Of a stretch of 64,000 bases of DNA, positions 51,748 through 60,014 are shown in pieces (position 1 is the first letter of the stretch; the number at the start of each line of letters is the position of its first letter). Location of the stretch: the NCBI GenBank assembly GCA_017399105.1, contig JAFQEJ010000053.1:62001-126000 (forward strand), written 5' to 3'. Under the pieces are notes generated by a model. It did no database searches. It saw nothing but the letters and a program-made list of their open reading frames with translations, and was not told where the DNA came from. The position numbers and the translations under genes were made by a program. The stretch comes from Clostridia bacterium (GTDB taxonomy: Bacteria > Bacillota > Clostridia > Oscillospirales > CAG-272).

Positions 51748-52425
51748 TTAATTCGCGTATAAATTCTTTCTTCCGTCTTTACCGATCAATTTTATTACGC
51801 CAACATATGAAAGTACATGTACGGCAGTCTGAGCACGATTGAGTGTTATTTTCGCTGCTTTGGAAAACATCTCGCTTGTGAATTTATTCTCAAGCTGCTC
51901 CGGAATGAACATTTTATAATCATCCGCACATTCTATGTCAAATATCTCTCCGTATCCTACAGGAATCCTTTCTGCTCTGGTTGAACCTTTCTTTTTATCT
52001 TTGCTCCATCCATTGAGTATGCGATATTCCTCCACATCCACTTCGATGATCTTAATCCTAAGATTCGGGTGTGTCAGAAAGAATTTAATTTTATATAATT
52101 CAGGAAATATCTGCAGAGCATTTCCCTTTTTTCCGGATTTACGCTTTTTTGTTGTTTCTCCGGATTCGGGATCAATCCAAATCAGCCATTTATCTCTCAC
52201 AGAAGGATAGACAATTGTCACAATATCATCTTTCAGAAAAGCTTCCAGTTTCTTTCTCATAGTATTGAAAGAACGTGTTTGAATTTCGTAAATGCCTTTT
52301 TCGTTTTTGATATCACATACAAACGACTTGTATTTAATCTCATGCTTGTCCATATCCGGCTCGATAAATTTTTTCAGAGAAGCGTGGAGCGTTCGTTCTT
52401 TGTATGTACCGATTCCTTTTTCCAT
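51748..52425 (-). CDS. Conserved hypothetical protein with possible nuclease-like core
   Basis: A 225-residue basic, soluble protein that I do not assign. The N-terminal half has GIGTYKERTLHASLKKFI, then CDIKNEKGIYEIQTRSF and VTIVYPSVRDKWLIWIDPE. The D...E-x-Q arrangement with a following basic helix recalls PD-(D/E)XK nuclease cores but is not proof. The centre is Lys-rich (TTKKRKSGKKGN). The end (NRAQTAVHVLSYVGVIKLIG) looks like a winged-helix tail. AAGGAA precedes the ATG. No clear operon partner. Confidence 0.7.
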   Translation of the reverse strand: MEKGIGTYKERTLHASLKKFIEPDMDKHEIKYKSFVCDIKNEKGIYEIQTRSFNTMRKKLEAFLKDDIVTIVYPSVRDKWLIWIDPESGETTKKRKSGKKGNALQIFPELYKIKFFLTHPNLRIKIIEVDVEEYRILNGWSKDKKKGSTRAERIPVGYGEIFDIECADDYKMFIPEQLENKFTSEMFSKAAKITLNRAQTAVHVLSYVGVIKLIGKDGRKNLYAN

Positions 52426-52454
52426 TATATCTCAATTCCTTAAAGAAATAAAGA

Positions 52455-52482
52455 TATATCCCGCTTTTTTATGAGCGGGATA
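52455..52482 (-). terminator. Intrinsic terminator after the cysteine-rich protein gene
   Basis: On the minus strand ATATCCCGCT and AGCGGGATAT form a perfect 10-bp stem, 12 bases past the stop at 52494. ATCTTTATTTC follows. Confidence 0.7.
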
Positions 52483-52493
52483 TTCTTTTATTT

Positions 52494-53333
52494 TCAGCAT
52501 CCGCAATTATTGTTTTTATCTTCTCCCACAAGCTGTCTGAAAGAAGGCGGACTGAATTCATTGATCGGAAATGCCATCTTGCTGAACAGTGTACAAGGAT
52601 CATCATCACATGATGTGACACACTCCTTGTCGGGGACACTGTACTCGGTGGCACTGATCAGATACTGTGCAGGTCTTTCAATTCTGATTACTGAGAAAAA
52701 TCCGAGAGTTGTGAACAGCTTCTTGCCATCATCTGCATAATCGGAAAGCGAACCGTTTACACAGTTGCAGACATATTCGGGAATTTCCTCCACCGAATTG
52801 CAGCAGCAGCATTTTTCAGTTTTCTCTTTAATACAGATATCCAGTGCGATAGGATCAATTACCTCGCATACCGCGATGGGACGATTGCTGTAGGAAATCT
52901 CGTTACAGTTAGGAAAACCGCAGAAGCTGGTGCTGTTCGTATCGCTCTTGAAAATATTGACACATCCTTCACTGCCATAAAGGATAACCTTCTTCTCACA
53001 GACTGCGATTCCCTCCAGTTCCTGAAGCTTTCCGAGACAGATGCAGGCTTCCATTATCAGTTTTACATAAAAGCGTACCGTTACCTGATAAAAGCCGCGG
53101 TTAAACTGAATTGGATCGACAAGAATTCCGGTGGAGATGATTTTAGTATTCTTTACCCGAATACTTCCCGTGCGTTCGATAATTTCCTGACCGAAATCAG
53201 TTAAATACACGCGTGTATCCTCAAAGCAATCTTTATCTCGACAGCTGTCAAGAACCCGATTACAGTCGATACAGACGGTTTCCTTACACGAGGAATTCAT
53301 GTTCTGCGAAAAACAGAATTTGTTTTCAGCCAT
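52494..53333 (-). CDS. Cysteine-rich clostridial protein, possibly sporulation-related
   Basis: A 279-residue soluble protein with more than 25 cysteines. The opening CIDCNRVLDSCRDKDCFED is a conserved clostridial signature, followed by RVYLTDFGQEIIE and a beta-rich region (FNRGFYQVTVRFYVKLIMEA). The C-terminal half has KCCCCNSVEE, DDDPCTLFSK and the end NNNCGC. The family is uncharacterised; high Cys content and restriction to spore formers suggest a coat-type or metal-binding role. That is inference. AGGAGG precedes the ATG. It has its own terminator and no membrane segment. Confidence 0.7.
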   Translation of the reverse strand: MAENKFCFSQNMNSSCKETVCIDCNRVLDSCRDKDCFEDTRVYLTDFGQEIIERTGSIRVKNTKIISTGILVDPIQFNRGFYQVTVRFYVKLIMEACICLGKLQELEGIAVCEKKVILYGSEGCVNIFKSDTNSTSFCGFPNCNEISYSNRPIAVCEVIDPIALDICIKEKTEKCCCCNSVEEIPEYVCNCVNGSLSDYADDGKKLFTTLGFFSVIRIERPAQYLISATEYSVPDKECVTSCDDDPCTLFSKMAFPINEFSPPSFRQLVGEDKNNNCGC

Positions 53334-53471
53334 AATATTCCTTTTCCTCCTGTTCTATACTAAGACGCGCATATGTAACTGCGTCTTCGTTATCATCATA
53401 TGCAGGAGAATTTCATTTTGGCATACAATTCTGTATATTTATTTTTATATTCCATCTGAAACAGAAGTACA

Positions 53472-53497
53472 AACAGGCTACCCGAAGGCAGCCTGTT
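53472..53497 (-). terminator. Terminator after the small P-loop protein
   Basis: AACAGGCTGCC with loop TTCG and GGTAGCCTGTT on the minus strand gives an 11-bp stem with one mismatch and a stable tetraloop, followed by TGTACTTCTGTTTC. Confidence 0.7.
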
Positions 53498-53504
53498 ATA
53501 AAAC

Positions 53505-53915
53505 TCAGTCAATATACTTTTTGAGAGCTTCGGGTACTTCTTCAACGGGAATGGAGGAGGTGATGACCAGATTGATCGACTTGCTTTCAACGAAGGTGTT
53601 TGCCATATCGATGAACTTAATAAAAGAATCCATATCATTCTCGCAGATTTTGAGTGCGGAATCGATAAAGATATCGGTTACATCATGGTTGCTTGCGTAA
53701 ATGCCGGCTACGAAACCGAAAAGATATTCGGCGTCGGTGATTGCATATTCGTCGGTGTCGATGAGTCGAACCTGATATTTAATCTCATGAATGAGCTTAG
53801 TGCCCTTTTCAAGGAATACAACAGAGCCGTTTGTCTTTTCAACAGCTTCGTTTGCCATGCTGATCAGTGTCTTTGTCTTACCTGTGCCTTTGATTCCAAC
53901 GATGAGTTTTAACAT
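53505..53915 (-). CDS. Small P-loop ATPase-like protein
   Basis: A 136-residue protein. Walker A is GIKGTGKTKTL at residues 7-17. A Walker B candidate is DIFIDSALKI near residues 80-90, and NLVITSSIPVEEVPEAL resembles the sensor strand of P-loop folds. It is shorter than usual ATPases and has no other domain, so it may be a nucleotide-dependent switch. Start 53915 follows GGAGG with a 7-base spacer; a longer frame to 53930 is less likely. Its promoter is at 53981-54009. Function unknown. Confidence 0.75.
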   Translation of the reverse strand: MLKLIVGIKGTGKTKTLISMANEAVEKTNGSVVFLEKGTKLIHEIKYQVRLIDTDEYAITDAEYLFGFVAGIYASNHDVTDIFIDSALKICENDMDSFIKFIDMANTFVESKSINLVITSSIPVEEVPEALKKYID

Positions 53916-53980
53916 TATGAACTCCTCCAATACTTATGTTCATATCAGCGGCTTGGATAACTCCCTGCCCCTGTGATCTT

Positions 53981-54009
53981 ATTATACAATAATACAGTTA
54001 TTTTTTCAA
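53981..54009 (-). promoter_or_regulatory. Sigma-A promoter of the P-loop gene
   Basis: On the minus strand: TTGAAA (54009-54004), a 17-base spacer and TATAAT (53986-53981), 66 bases before the ATG. Confidence 0.7.
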
Positions 54010-54073
54010 TAGTTTTTTGCAATATAGATAAATATTTTGATTTTGTTCATGATTTCACATAAACTATACGGTT

Positions 54074-55417
54074 TCATATACGTCCTGCAAGTTCAGCTCG
54101 TCTGGCATCATGTTCTTCGCCGGGCTTTCCCAGAAGCGCGTACATATTGTTTTTATATGCTTCGACACCGGGCTGGTCAAAGGGATTTACGCCGAGAATA
54201 TAGCCGGAAATAGCGCACGCCAGCTCATAAAAATAGACCATGTAACCGAAATCATATTCGCTTCTTCCGTCAAGTTCCAGTACAAGATTGGGAACGCCAC
54301 CGTCTACATGTGCAAGAGCGGTAGCTTTGAAGGCGGTGCGATTGACATAGCTCATATTCTTACCGGAAAGGAAGTTGAGCTCATCAAGATTCAGAGGGTC
54401 ATTGGGGATGATGATTTCATCTCGCCGATTCTGTACATCCAAAACAGTTTCAAAAATAGTACGCTCACCCTGCTGAATGATCTGACCGAGAGAATGAAGA
54501 TCGGTTGTAAACATAACAGATGCGGGAAAAATTCCTTTGCCGTCCTTTCCTTCACTCTCTCCGTAAAGCTGCTTCCACCACTCTGCAAGCATAGCAAGAT
54601 AATTATCGTATCCAACGAATATCTCAGTTTTTTTACCTTTTCTATACAAAAGATTTCGGTATGCTGCGTACTTATAACAATCATTACCGGTAAGATCGGA
54701 AACAGTTGTATATTCAGCTCTTGCGTCGGCAGCCCCCTTCATCATGGCATCGATATCACAGCCGGCAACAGCAATAGGGAGCATTCCGACAGCAGTCAGA
54801 ACCGAATAGCGTCCCCCTACATCATCAGGAACAACAAAGGTTTCATATCCCTTCCCGTCGGATAATTCCTTCAGTTTGCCGCGTGTCTTATCTGTAGTAA
54901 CGAAAATGCGGTCCTTTGCACCTTCTTCACCGTACTTTTTCTCAAGCAGCTCACGGAAGATGCGGAAAGCAAGCGCGGGCTCTGTAGTCTTGCCCGATTT
55001 TGAAATGACATTGATGCAAACATCTTTACCTTCGCAGATATCAAGAAGTTCTCTCATAGCGGATGAGCTGAGATCACAGCCTGCAAAATATATGTCGGGG
55101 GTATCCTTCTTGATTTCATTGTATCGGGGAGATTTTACAAATTCGATTGCAGCTCTCGCACCGAGATAAGATCCTCCAATACCGATTACAACAAACACAT
55201 TGCAGTTTTTCTGAATTTTAGAAGCTGCAGATTTGATTCGGGCAAATTCTTCTTTATCATAGTTTTCGGGAAGATCAAGCCAGCCAAGAAAATCAGCCCC
55301 CTTGCCGGATCGATTCATTACGAGCTCATGAGCAGCCTTTACCTCTGCATTCATTGCCAGCAGCTCATCATCCCTAATAAAATCTTTTACATAACGATTG
55401 TTTAATTTAACAGACAT
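54074..55417 (-). CDS. pgi: Glucose-6-phosphate isomerase
   Basis: Pgi (447 residues) interconverts glucose 6-phosphate and fructose 6-phosphate. Family blocks are [20 protein letters not shown] near residue 75, [41 protein letters not shown] (signature 1 region) and [18 protein letters not shown] near the end. The length of about 450 is that of the short bacterial form. GGAGG lies 6 bases before the ATG. It is monocistronic with a near-consensus promoter; no terminator was seen. Confidence 0.96.
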   Translation of the reverse strand: MSVKLNNRYVKDFIRDDELLAMNAEVKAAHELVMNRSGKGADFLGWLDLPENYDKEEFARIKSAASKIQKNCNVFVVIGIGGSYLGARAAIEFVKSPRYNEIKKDTPDIYFAGCDLSSSAMRELLDICEGKDVCINVISKSGKTTEPALAFRIFRELLEKKYGEEGAKDRIFVTTDKTRGKLKELSDGKGYETFVVPDDVGGRYSVLTAVGMLPIAVAGCDIDAMMKGAADARAEYTTVSDLTGNDCYKYAAYRNLLYRKGKKTEIFVGYDNYLAMLAEWWKQLYGESEGKDGKGIFPASVMFTTDLHSLGQIIQQGERTIFETVLDVQNRRDEIIIPNDPLNLDELNFLSGKNMSYVNRTAFKATALAHVDGGVPNLVLELDGRSEYDFGYMVYFYELACAISGYILGVNPFDQPGVEAYKNNMYALLGKPGEEHDARRAELAGRI

Positions 55418-55446
55418 ATTTGGCCTCCGTCCTGTGTGATGAATAT

Positions 55447-55475
55447 ATTATACTCTAATACTTACCAATTTTCAA
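55447..55475 (-). promoter_or_regulatory. Sigma-A promoter of pgi
   Basis: On the minus strand: TTGAAA (55475-55470), a 17-base spacer and TATAAT (55452-55447), 30 bases before the ATG. Confidence 0.8.
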
Positions 55476-55519
55476 TATCAAAATTCGATGAACAATATTA
55501 TATTTTTAAGATTTTTATA

Positions 55520-56674
55520 TCATCCTATTACAAGGAATTCTTTTATTATGCGAATGAGCAGCTCGTAATAAGTGATTTTCGGTACATCGACCGAGGCGGT
55601 AATATCTACACTTCCGAGAGCCTCACCATCGAGCATATAAGTGATCTTTCCGACAACATCACCTTTTTGTATCGGGGCAGCCAATGATTCGGGAAGATCG
55701 ATCACCGTTTCTATTTTTTCGGTTTTTCCCTTCTCTACTACAGCCTCAAAGCTTTCGTATACAATCGGACATTCTGTATCATATCCGCCATAAACCGGAA
55801 GCGGTGTAAGTGTGCTGCCTTCAATTTCGGTGTGAGAATAATTAGCAAAGCCGAAATCAAGCAGCTTTTTTGCTTCTTCATTTCTGATATCTCTTGTAGG
55901 CGATCCCATGATAACCGCTATCAGTTGTAAACCGTCCCGAAGTGCGGTAGCAGAGATACAAAATCCGGCTTTTGATGTCGAACCCGTTTTCAAACCGTTC
56001 GCTCCGCTATAAAATTTTATAAGGCGATTAGTGTTAGTCAAACCGAACGCTCCGTCACGAATTGTGTCCATCCATATGCCGGTATAATTGAGTATGGTTT
56101 CATGCTTCAGCAATTCTCTGCTCATTATCGCTATATCAAGTGCGCTTGTCAGATGATTCTTTGTATCGTCATCAAGTCCGTTGGTGTTCTCAAAGCTTGT
56201 ATTTACCATGCCCAGTTCTCCCGCACGCTTGTTCATCAGCGCAACAAATGCTTCTTCACTTCCGGCTACATACTCAGCCAGAGCGACCGCAGCGTCATTT
56301 GCCGAGGATACCACCACCGATTTGATCAATTCCTCAACGCTCATTTCTTCACCCACCTTGAGATAGATCTGGGATCCTCCCATAGAAGCTGCGTGCTCAC
56401 TTGCCTGTACCATATCGGTCATTTTGATTGTTCCGTTATCGACTGCTTCCATAACAAGAAGCAGTGTCATGATTTTTGTCACCGAAGCAGGTGGGAGCGC
56501 CTCATTTTCATTATAAGCGAATAAAATTCTTCCTGTAGAAGCCTCCATTAATACTGCACTTTTTGCAGCTACCTCCGCAGTGAACTCGGCTGCATGCGTA
56601 AAATTTGCCGTGATTCCGATGATGATAGCGATCAGAAGAAAAAATGCTGCAACACGATAAGCAGTCCTTGTCAT
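55520..56674 (-). CDS. D-alanyl-D-alanine carboxypeptidase (DacB/DacF type)
   Basis: An exported 384-residue penicillin-binding protein that trims the terminal D-Ala of peptidoglycan stem peptides. A signal peptide (residues 1-29, ending THAA) precedes the S11 peptidase domain with SVTK (Ser64, Lys67), SSAN near residue 127 and KTG in GANGLKTGSTSKAG. A beta-rich PBP5_C domain follows. The C-terminal amphipathic anchor is short. ATG 56674 is chosen because GGAGG is 6 bases upstream. A SigE-like promoter upstream suggests a sporulation role like Bacillus dacB; family alone would also allow a vegetative enzyme. Confidence 0.9.
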   Translation of the reverse strand: MTRTAYRVAAFFLLIAIIIGITANFTHAAEFTAEVAAKSAVLMEASTGRILFAYNENEALPPASVTKIMTLLLVMEAVDNGTIKMTDMVQASEHAASMGGSQIYLKVGEEMSVEELIKSVVVSSANDAAVALAEYVAGSEEAFVALMNKRAGELGMVNTSFENTNGLDDDTKNHLTSALDIAIMSRELLKHETILNYTGIWMDTIRDGAFGLTNTNRLIKFYSGANGLKTGSTSKAGFCISATALRDGLQLIAVIMGSPTRDIRNEEAKKLLDFGFANYSHTEIEGSTLTPLPVYGGYDTECPIVYESFEAVVEKGKTEKIETVIDLPESLAAPIQKGDVVGKITYMLDGEALGSVDITASVDVPKITYYELLIRIIKEFLVIG

Positions 56675-56713
56675 AATGAACCTCCGCATGATAAAATTAC
56701 AGTTTGTTATCCT

Positions 56714-56743
56714 ATCATATGCGGACAGCCCTATTATTATGAG
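56714..56743 (-). promoter_or_regulatory. Candidate SigE promoter of the carboxypeptidase gene
   Basis: On the minus strand CTCATAAT (56743-56736), a 14-base spacer and CATATGAT (56721-56714). Spacing equals that of the SigE-like site at 28404, and both hexamer cores fit the SigE pattern with two changes. No sigma-A promoter is obvious. Confidence 0.45.
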
Positions 56744-56762
56744 ATTGTTTTACACTAAAATC

Positions 56763-56792
56763 AAAAATACCGATCGCTCAAAACGATCGGTA
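56763..56792 (-). terminator. Intrinsic terminator after the HPr-like gene
   Basis: TACCGATCG and CGATCGGTA form a 9-bp stem around TTTTGAG (minus strand), followed by TTTTTGA. It lies 14 bases past the stop. Confidence 0.85.
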
Positions 56793-56806
56793 AATTCGAG
56801 TATTTC

Positions 56807-57037
56807 TTACTTAACAATATATTCCTTGATCTCTTCCATAAGATCATCGCAGTCATCGTTCTGAGCTGTGAGAGTAATAGGCTGGAGAAGATCGAGGCTG
56901 AATATGCCCATAATTGACTTTGCATCAACGATGTAACGGCCGGATGCGAGATCAATGTCCATATCATACTTTCCTACAATGTTAACGAAATTTCTTACAT
57001 CCTGAATAGAGGAAAGACGAATATCTACTTTTTTCAT
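56807..57037 (-). CDS. HPr-like protein without the phosphorylatable histidine
   Basis: A 76-residue protein with HPr fold length. The Ser46 region is conserved as AKSIMGIFSLDL (Ser41 here), the site phosphorylated by HPr kinase in Firmicutes. The active-site loop that should read GIHARPA is SIQDVRN, with Gln12 at the histidine position, so PTS phosphotransfer is not possible. This is the Crh arrangement known from Bacillus (Gln in place of His15), although overall similarity to Crh is modest. A regulatory role is therefore more likely than transport. It has its own promoter and terminator. Confidence 0.85.
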   Translation of the reverse strand: MKKVDIRLSSIQDVRNFVNIVGKYDMDIDLASGRYIVDAKSIMGIFSLDLLQPITLTAQNDDCDDLMEEIKEYIVK

Positions 57038-57081
57038 AATGTGTTTTACCCCACTTTCTGATTTAAAATTATTACACTTTA

Positions 57082-57110
57082 ATCATACATCAAAAAGCCT
57101 TTTTTGTCAA
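57082..57110 (-). promoter_or_regulatory. Sigma-A promoter of the HPr-like gene
   Basis: On the minus strand: perfect TTGACA (57110-57105), a 17-base spacer and TATGAT (57087-57082). Confidence 0.8.
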
Positions 57111-57133
57111 TACTGAAGGATAATTTTTTCATT

Positions 57134-57161
57134 TATACAGAATTATCTATACAGAATTATC
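57134..57161 (+). repeat. Perfect 14-bp tandem duplication
   Basis: TATACAGAATTATC occurs twice head to tail, 33 bases upstream of the LCP promoter and 24 bases behind the HPr-like promoter. It could be a regulator site or simple slippage. The gene-free stretch 57038-57277 holds nothing else besides the two promoters. Confidence 0.7.
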
Positions 57162-57193
57162 GAATCGTTTATAATTTTTCTATGGTTTATCTA

Positions 57194-57222
57194 TTGAAAA
57201 AATCATTGAATTAATATATAAT
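57194..57222 (+). promoter_or_regulatory. Sigma-A promoter of the LCP-like gene
   Basis: TTGAAA at 57194-57199, a 17-base spacer and TATAAT at 57217-57222. Confidence 0.8.
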
Positions 57223-57277
57223 ATAGTTTATTACAGAAGATTATCCATTATGCTTGATATTATACCGAGGTACATAT

Positions 57278-58492
57278 ATGCTGAACTCTATCAAGAGCTT
57301 TGTCATTACATTTTGTGTCGCAATTCTGATCTTCGGGCTTGTCGCCTGGTTTGTAGTCGGCAGAGTTTCCGAGACCTTCGGCCTTGTTGAAACTACCGAT
57401 ACATCATCCTCAAGTTCTCTGCCTGTCGATTCGGACATAACGAGCGGCAGTGAAAATGTCAATCCTCCCGACACTGATGTACCGCCTATTGAAGGTCCCG
57501 ACGGCACCTCCGATATTACCGGAGAAGAGGAAACCGGAGCTGAATCTGAGGTTTCTTTTAATCCCGAAAAAATTAAAGGCGAATCCTTTACAATGCTGCT
57601 TATCGGTACAGATTTTCTGCCTGAAGTCCTGACAGATTATCCCGATGAGCTGTACATTCTCGCCGAGCAGAAAAAGGCTGCCGCTGAAGCTGCTGAAACA
57701 AAAGAGAACGATACAACAGTTGCTCCCGAAACAGAACCCGAATTCGCAGAGGAGACCACGGCAGAAATTGAAGTTGAAGCCGAGCCTCCTTTTGGATATA
57801 AAGAACGTACCGTTACCACCGATGCCATCATGCTTCTTCGCATCGATAAAGAGCGCGGCGAAATTATGCTTTCCCCCATTCCCGGCAATCTGAAGGTTCA
57901 GTCTGCAGGCGTTTATACGATGCTTGGTGACATCTATTCCAAGCGCGGTGCCGAATATCTGTGCGGTATCGTAACAACCTATACAGGACTGGCAATTGAT
58001 TATTATGCGGTTATTGATCCGGATGGCCTTGTTGAAATTATTGACTCGATTGAGGGAATTCGTTATTATGTCCCGCAGAATATGGAATATGTCGATGAAG
58101 TTCAGGGACTGAATATCTCCTTGAAGATGGGTACCAATGACCTCACAGGAGAAGAGGTTGTTGACATGCTTCGATTTGTTGGATATCCGGACGGTAATAC
58201 CTCAAGAATGAAGCTGGCTGCCGAATTCTTGAAAGCTTTTATTGCAAAGATGACTGATGAAGAGATGCTGGAAAAGGTCCCCGACCTCTATACCGCTCTC
58301 GTATATAATGTCGAAACCAATTTTTCTCTTGCGGATCTGACCGAGCGGCTCGATTTGATTTTCGCTTATTCCAAGCTGACACCAGTTACGCTGATGTATC
58401 CCGCAAACAAGGTGATATTTGACGGCGCGGAATGTCTTGAACCCTCTTATTCGCAGGCGTTATCTCAATATAAGGCATATAAAATTCAGTAA
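57278..58492 (+). CDS. Degenerate LytR-CpsA-Psr (LCP) family protein
   Basis: A 404-residue membrane-anchored protein. One N-terminal helix (FVITFCVAILIFGLVAWFVV) is followed by a Ser/Thr/Asp-rich linker, an LCP domain interrupted by a 50-residue Ala/Glu-rich insert, and a second LCP half. LCP enzymes attach teichoic acids or other glycopolymers to peptidoglycan. The strand DAIMLLRIDKERGEIMLSPI keeps the Asp, but the usual R-D after IP is replaced by IPGNL. EIIDSIEGIRYYVP matches the IVD-x-x-GG-V segment imperfectly. It may thus be inactive or regulatory. ATG 57278 has GAGGT 6 bases upstream; glycyl-tRNA synthetase follows 21 bases later. Confidence 0.8.
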   Translation: MLNSIKSFVITFCVAILIFGLVAWFVVGRVSETFGLVETTDTSSSSSLPVDSDITSGSENVNPPDTDVPPIEGPDGTSDITGEEETGAESEVSFNPEKIKGESFTMLLIGTDFLPEVLTDYPDELYILAEQKKAAAEAAETKENDTTVAPETEPEFAEETTAEIEVEAEPPFGYKERTVTTDAIMLLRIDKERGEIMLSPIPGNLKVQSAGVYTMLGDIYSKRGAEYLCGIVTTYTGLAIDYYAVIDPDGLVEIIDSIEGIRYYVPQNMEYVDEVQGLNISLKMGTNDLTGEEVVDMLRFVGYPDGNTSRMKLAAEFLKAFIAKMTDEEMLEKVPDLYTALVYNVETNFSLADLTERLDLIFAYSKLTPVTLMYPANKVIFDGAECLEPSYSQALSQYKAYKIQ

Positions 58493-58513
58493 AATAAACA
58501 GGAGTGTAACATC

Positions 58514-59911
58514 ATGAAAAACACAGAAAAGACGATGGAAAAAATCGTCGCCCTTTGCAAGACCCGCGGCTTTGTCTTCCCCGGCAGCGAAATCTACGGT
58601 GGTCTTGCCAACAGTTGGGATTATGGCCCTCTTGGCGTTGAGATGAAAAATAACGTAAAGCGTGCTTGGTGGAAGAAATTCGTACAGGAAAATCCTTATA
58701 ATGTCGGTCTTGATTCCGCAATTCTGATGAATCCCCAGGTATGGGTCGCATCGGGACATGTTGCTACCTTCAACGATCCGCTGATTGACTGCAAAGCTTG
58801 TAAAATGCGTCATCGTGCAGATAAACTGGTTGAGGAATATGTCAAGGAAAATAATCTCGACGTCAATGTTGAAGCAATGGACGGTGAAGCACTGGTAAGC
58901 TTTATCCGCGACAACAATGTTCCCTGCCCCGGCTGCGGAAAATCTGATTTCACCGATATCCGCAAGTTTAATCTCATGTTTAAGACACATCAGGGTGTTA
59001 CTGAGGACAACTCCAGCGAGGTATATCTCCGCCCCGAGACTGCTCAGGGTATTTTTGTAAACTTCCCAGCTATCCAGCGTACTACTCGCCGTAAACTGCC
59101 CTTCGGTGTCTGCCAGGTCGGTAAGTCTTTCCGTAACGAGATCACTCCCGGTAACTTCATTTTCCGTATTCGTGAGTTTGAGCAGATGGAGCTTGAATTC
59201 TTCTGCAAACCCGATACCGACCTTGAGTGGTTCCAGTATTGGAGATCCTACTGCCACGAGTGGCTGAAATCTCTCAATGTCAAAGAAGAAAACCTCCGTC
59301 TTCGTGACCATGAGCCTGAAGAGCTCTCCTTCTATTCCAAGGCGACAACCGACTTCGAGTATCTCTTCCCCTTCGGATGGGGAGAACTTTGGGGCGTTGC
59401 CGACAGAACCAATTATGACCTCACCCAGCATCAGGATCACTCCGGTCAGGATCTTACTTACTTTGATCCCGAAACAAACGAACATTATGTTCCTTATGTT
59501 GTTGAACCCTCTCTTGGTGCAGACCGTATGGCACTTGCTCTGCTTGTTGAAGCATACGACGAGGAAGTAATCGATGCTGAAAAGAACGATACCCGCGTTG
59601 TTATGCGTTTCCATCCCACCATTGCTCCTTACAAGTGCGCTGTACTGCCTCTCTCCAAGAAGCTTGCTCCCGAGGCTACCGAAATTTTCGCAAAGCTTTC
59701 CAAGAACTTCATGACTGACTATGACGAAACCGGTTCTATCGGTAAGCGTTACCGCCGCGAGGATGAAATTGGTACTCCTCTCTGCATTACTTACGACTTT
59801 GAGTCCAAGGAAGATGGATGTGTAACTGTTCGTGACCGTGATACAATGGAACAGGTTCGCATCCCGATCGATCAGCTCGAAGCATATATTGCCGAAAAGA
59901 TTGCATTCTAA
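58514..59911 (+). CDS. glyQS: Glycyl-tRNA synthetase (alpha2 type)
   Basis: A 465-residue class II synthetase of the homodimeric type, distinct from the alpha2beta2 glyQ/glyS form. [20 protein letters not shown] opens the domain. Motif 2 is in [20 protein letters not shown], preceded by [13 protein letters not shown] (family hallmark). Zinc-ligand-like cysteines lie in [13 protein letters not shown] and [12 protein letters not shown]. Motif 3 is [16 protein letters not shown] and the anticodon-binding domain closes the chain. GGAGTG precedes the ATG. It ends at a strong terminator. Confidence 0.96.
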   Translation: MKNTEKTMEKIVALCKTRGFVFPGSEIYGGLANSWDYGPLGVEMKNNVKRAWWKKFVQENPYNVGLDSAILMNPQVWVASGHVATFNDPLIDCKACKMRHRADKLVEEYVKENNLDVNVEAMDGEALVSFIRDNNVPCPGCGKSDFTDIRKFNLMFKTHQGVTEDNSSEVYLRPETAQGIFVNFPAIQRTTRRKLPFGVCQVGKSFRNEITPGNFIFRIREFEQMELEFFCKPDTDLEWFQYWRSYCHEWLKSLNVKEENLRLRDHEPEELSFYSKATTDFEYLFPFGWGELWGVADRTNYDLTQHQDHSGQDLTYFDPETNEHYVPYVVEPSLGADRMALALLVEAYDEEVIDAEKNDTRVVMRFHPTIAPYKCAVLPLSKKLAPEATEIFAKLSKNFMTDYDETGSIGKRYRREDEIGTPLCITYDFESKEDGCVTVRDRDTMEQVRIPIDQLEAYIAEKIAF

Positions 59912-59926
59912 TGCGGTAAAAAAATT

Positions 59927-59962
59927 AAGGAACGTCGCTTCTAATGCGGCGTTCCTTTTTGT
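59927..59962 (+). terminator. Intrinsic terminator after glyQS
   Basis: AAGGAACGTCGC and GCGGCGTTCCTT pair with one mismatch, followed by TTTTTG. It starts 16 bases past the stop. Confidence 0.9.
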
Positions 59963-60014
59963 ATGCCCGTTAAAACAAAAGGACGGAATATCCATCCTCT
60001 TGTTCAAACGTGTA

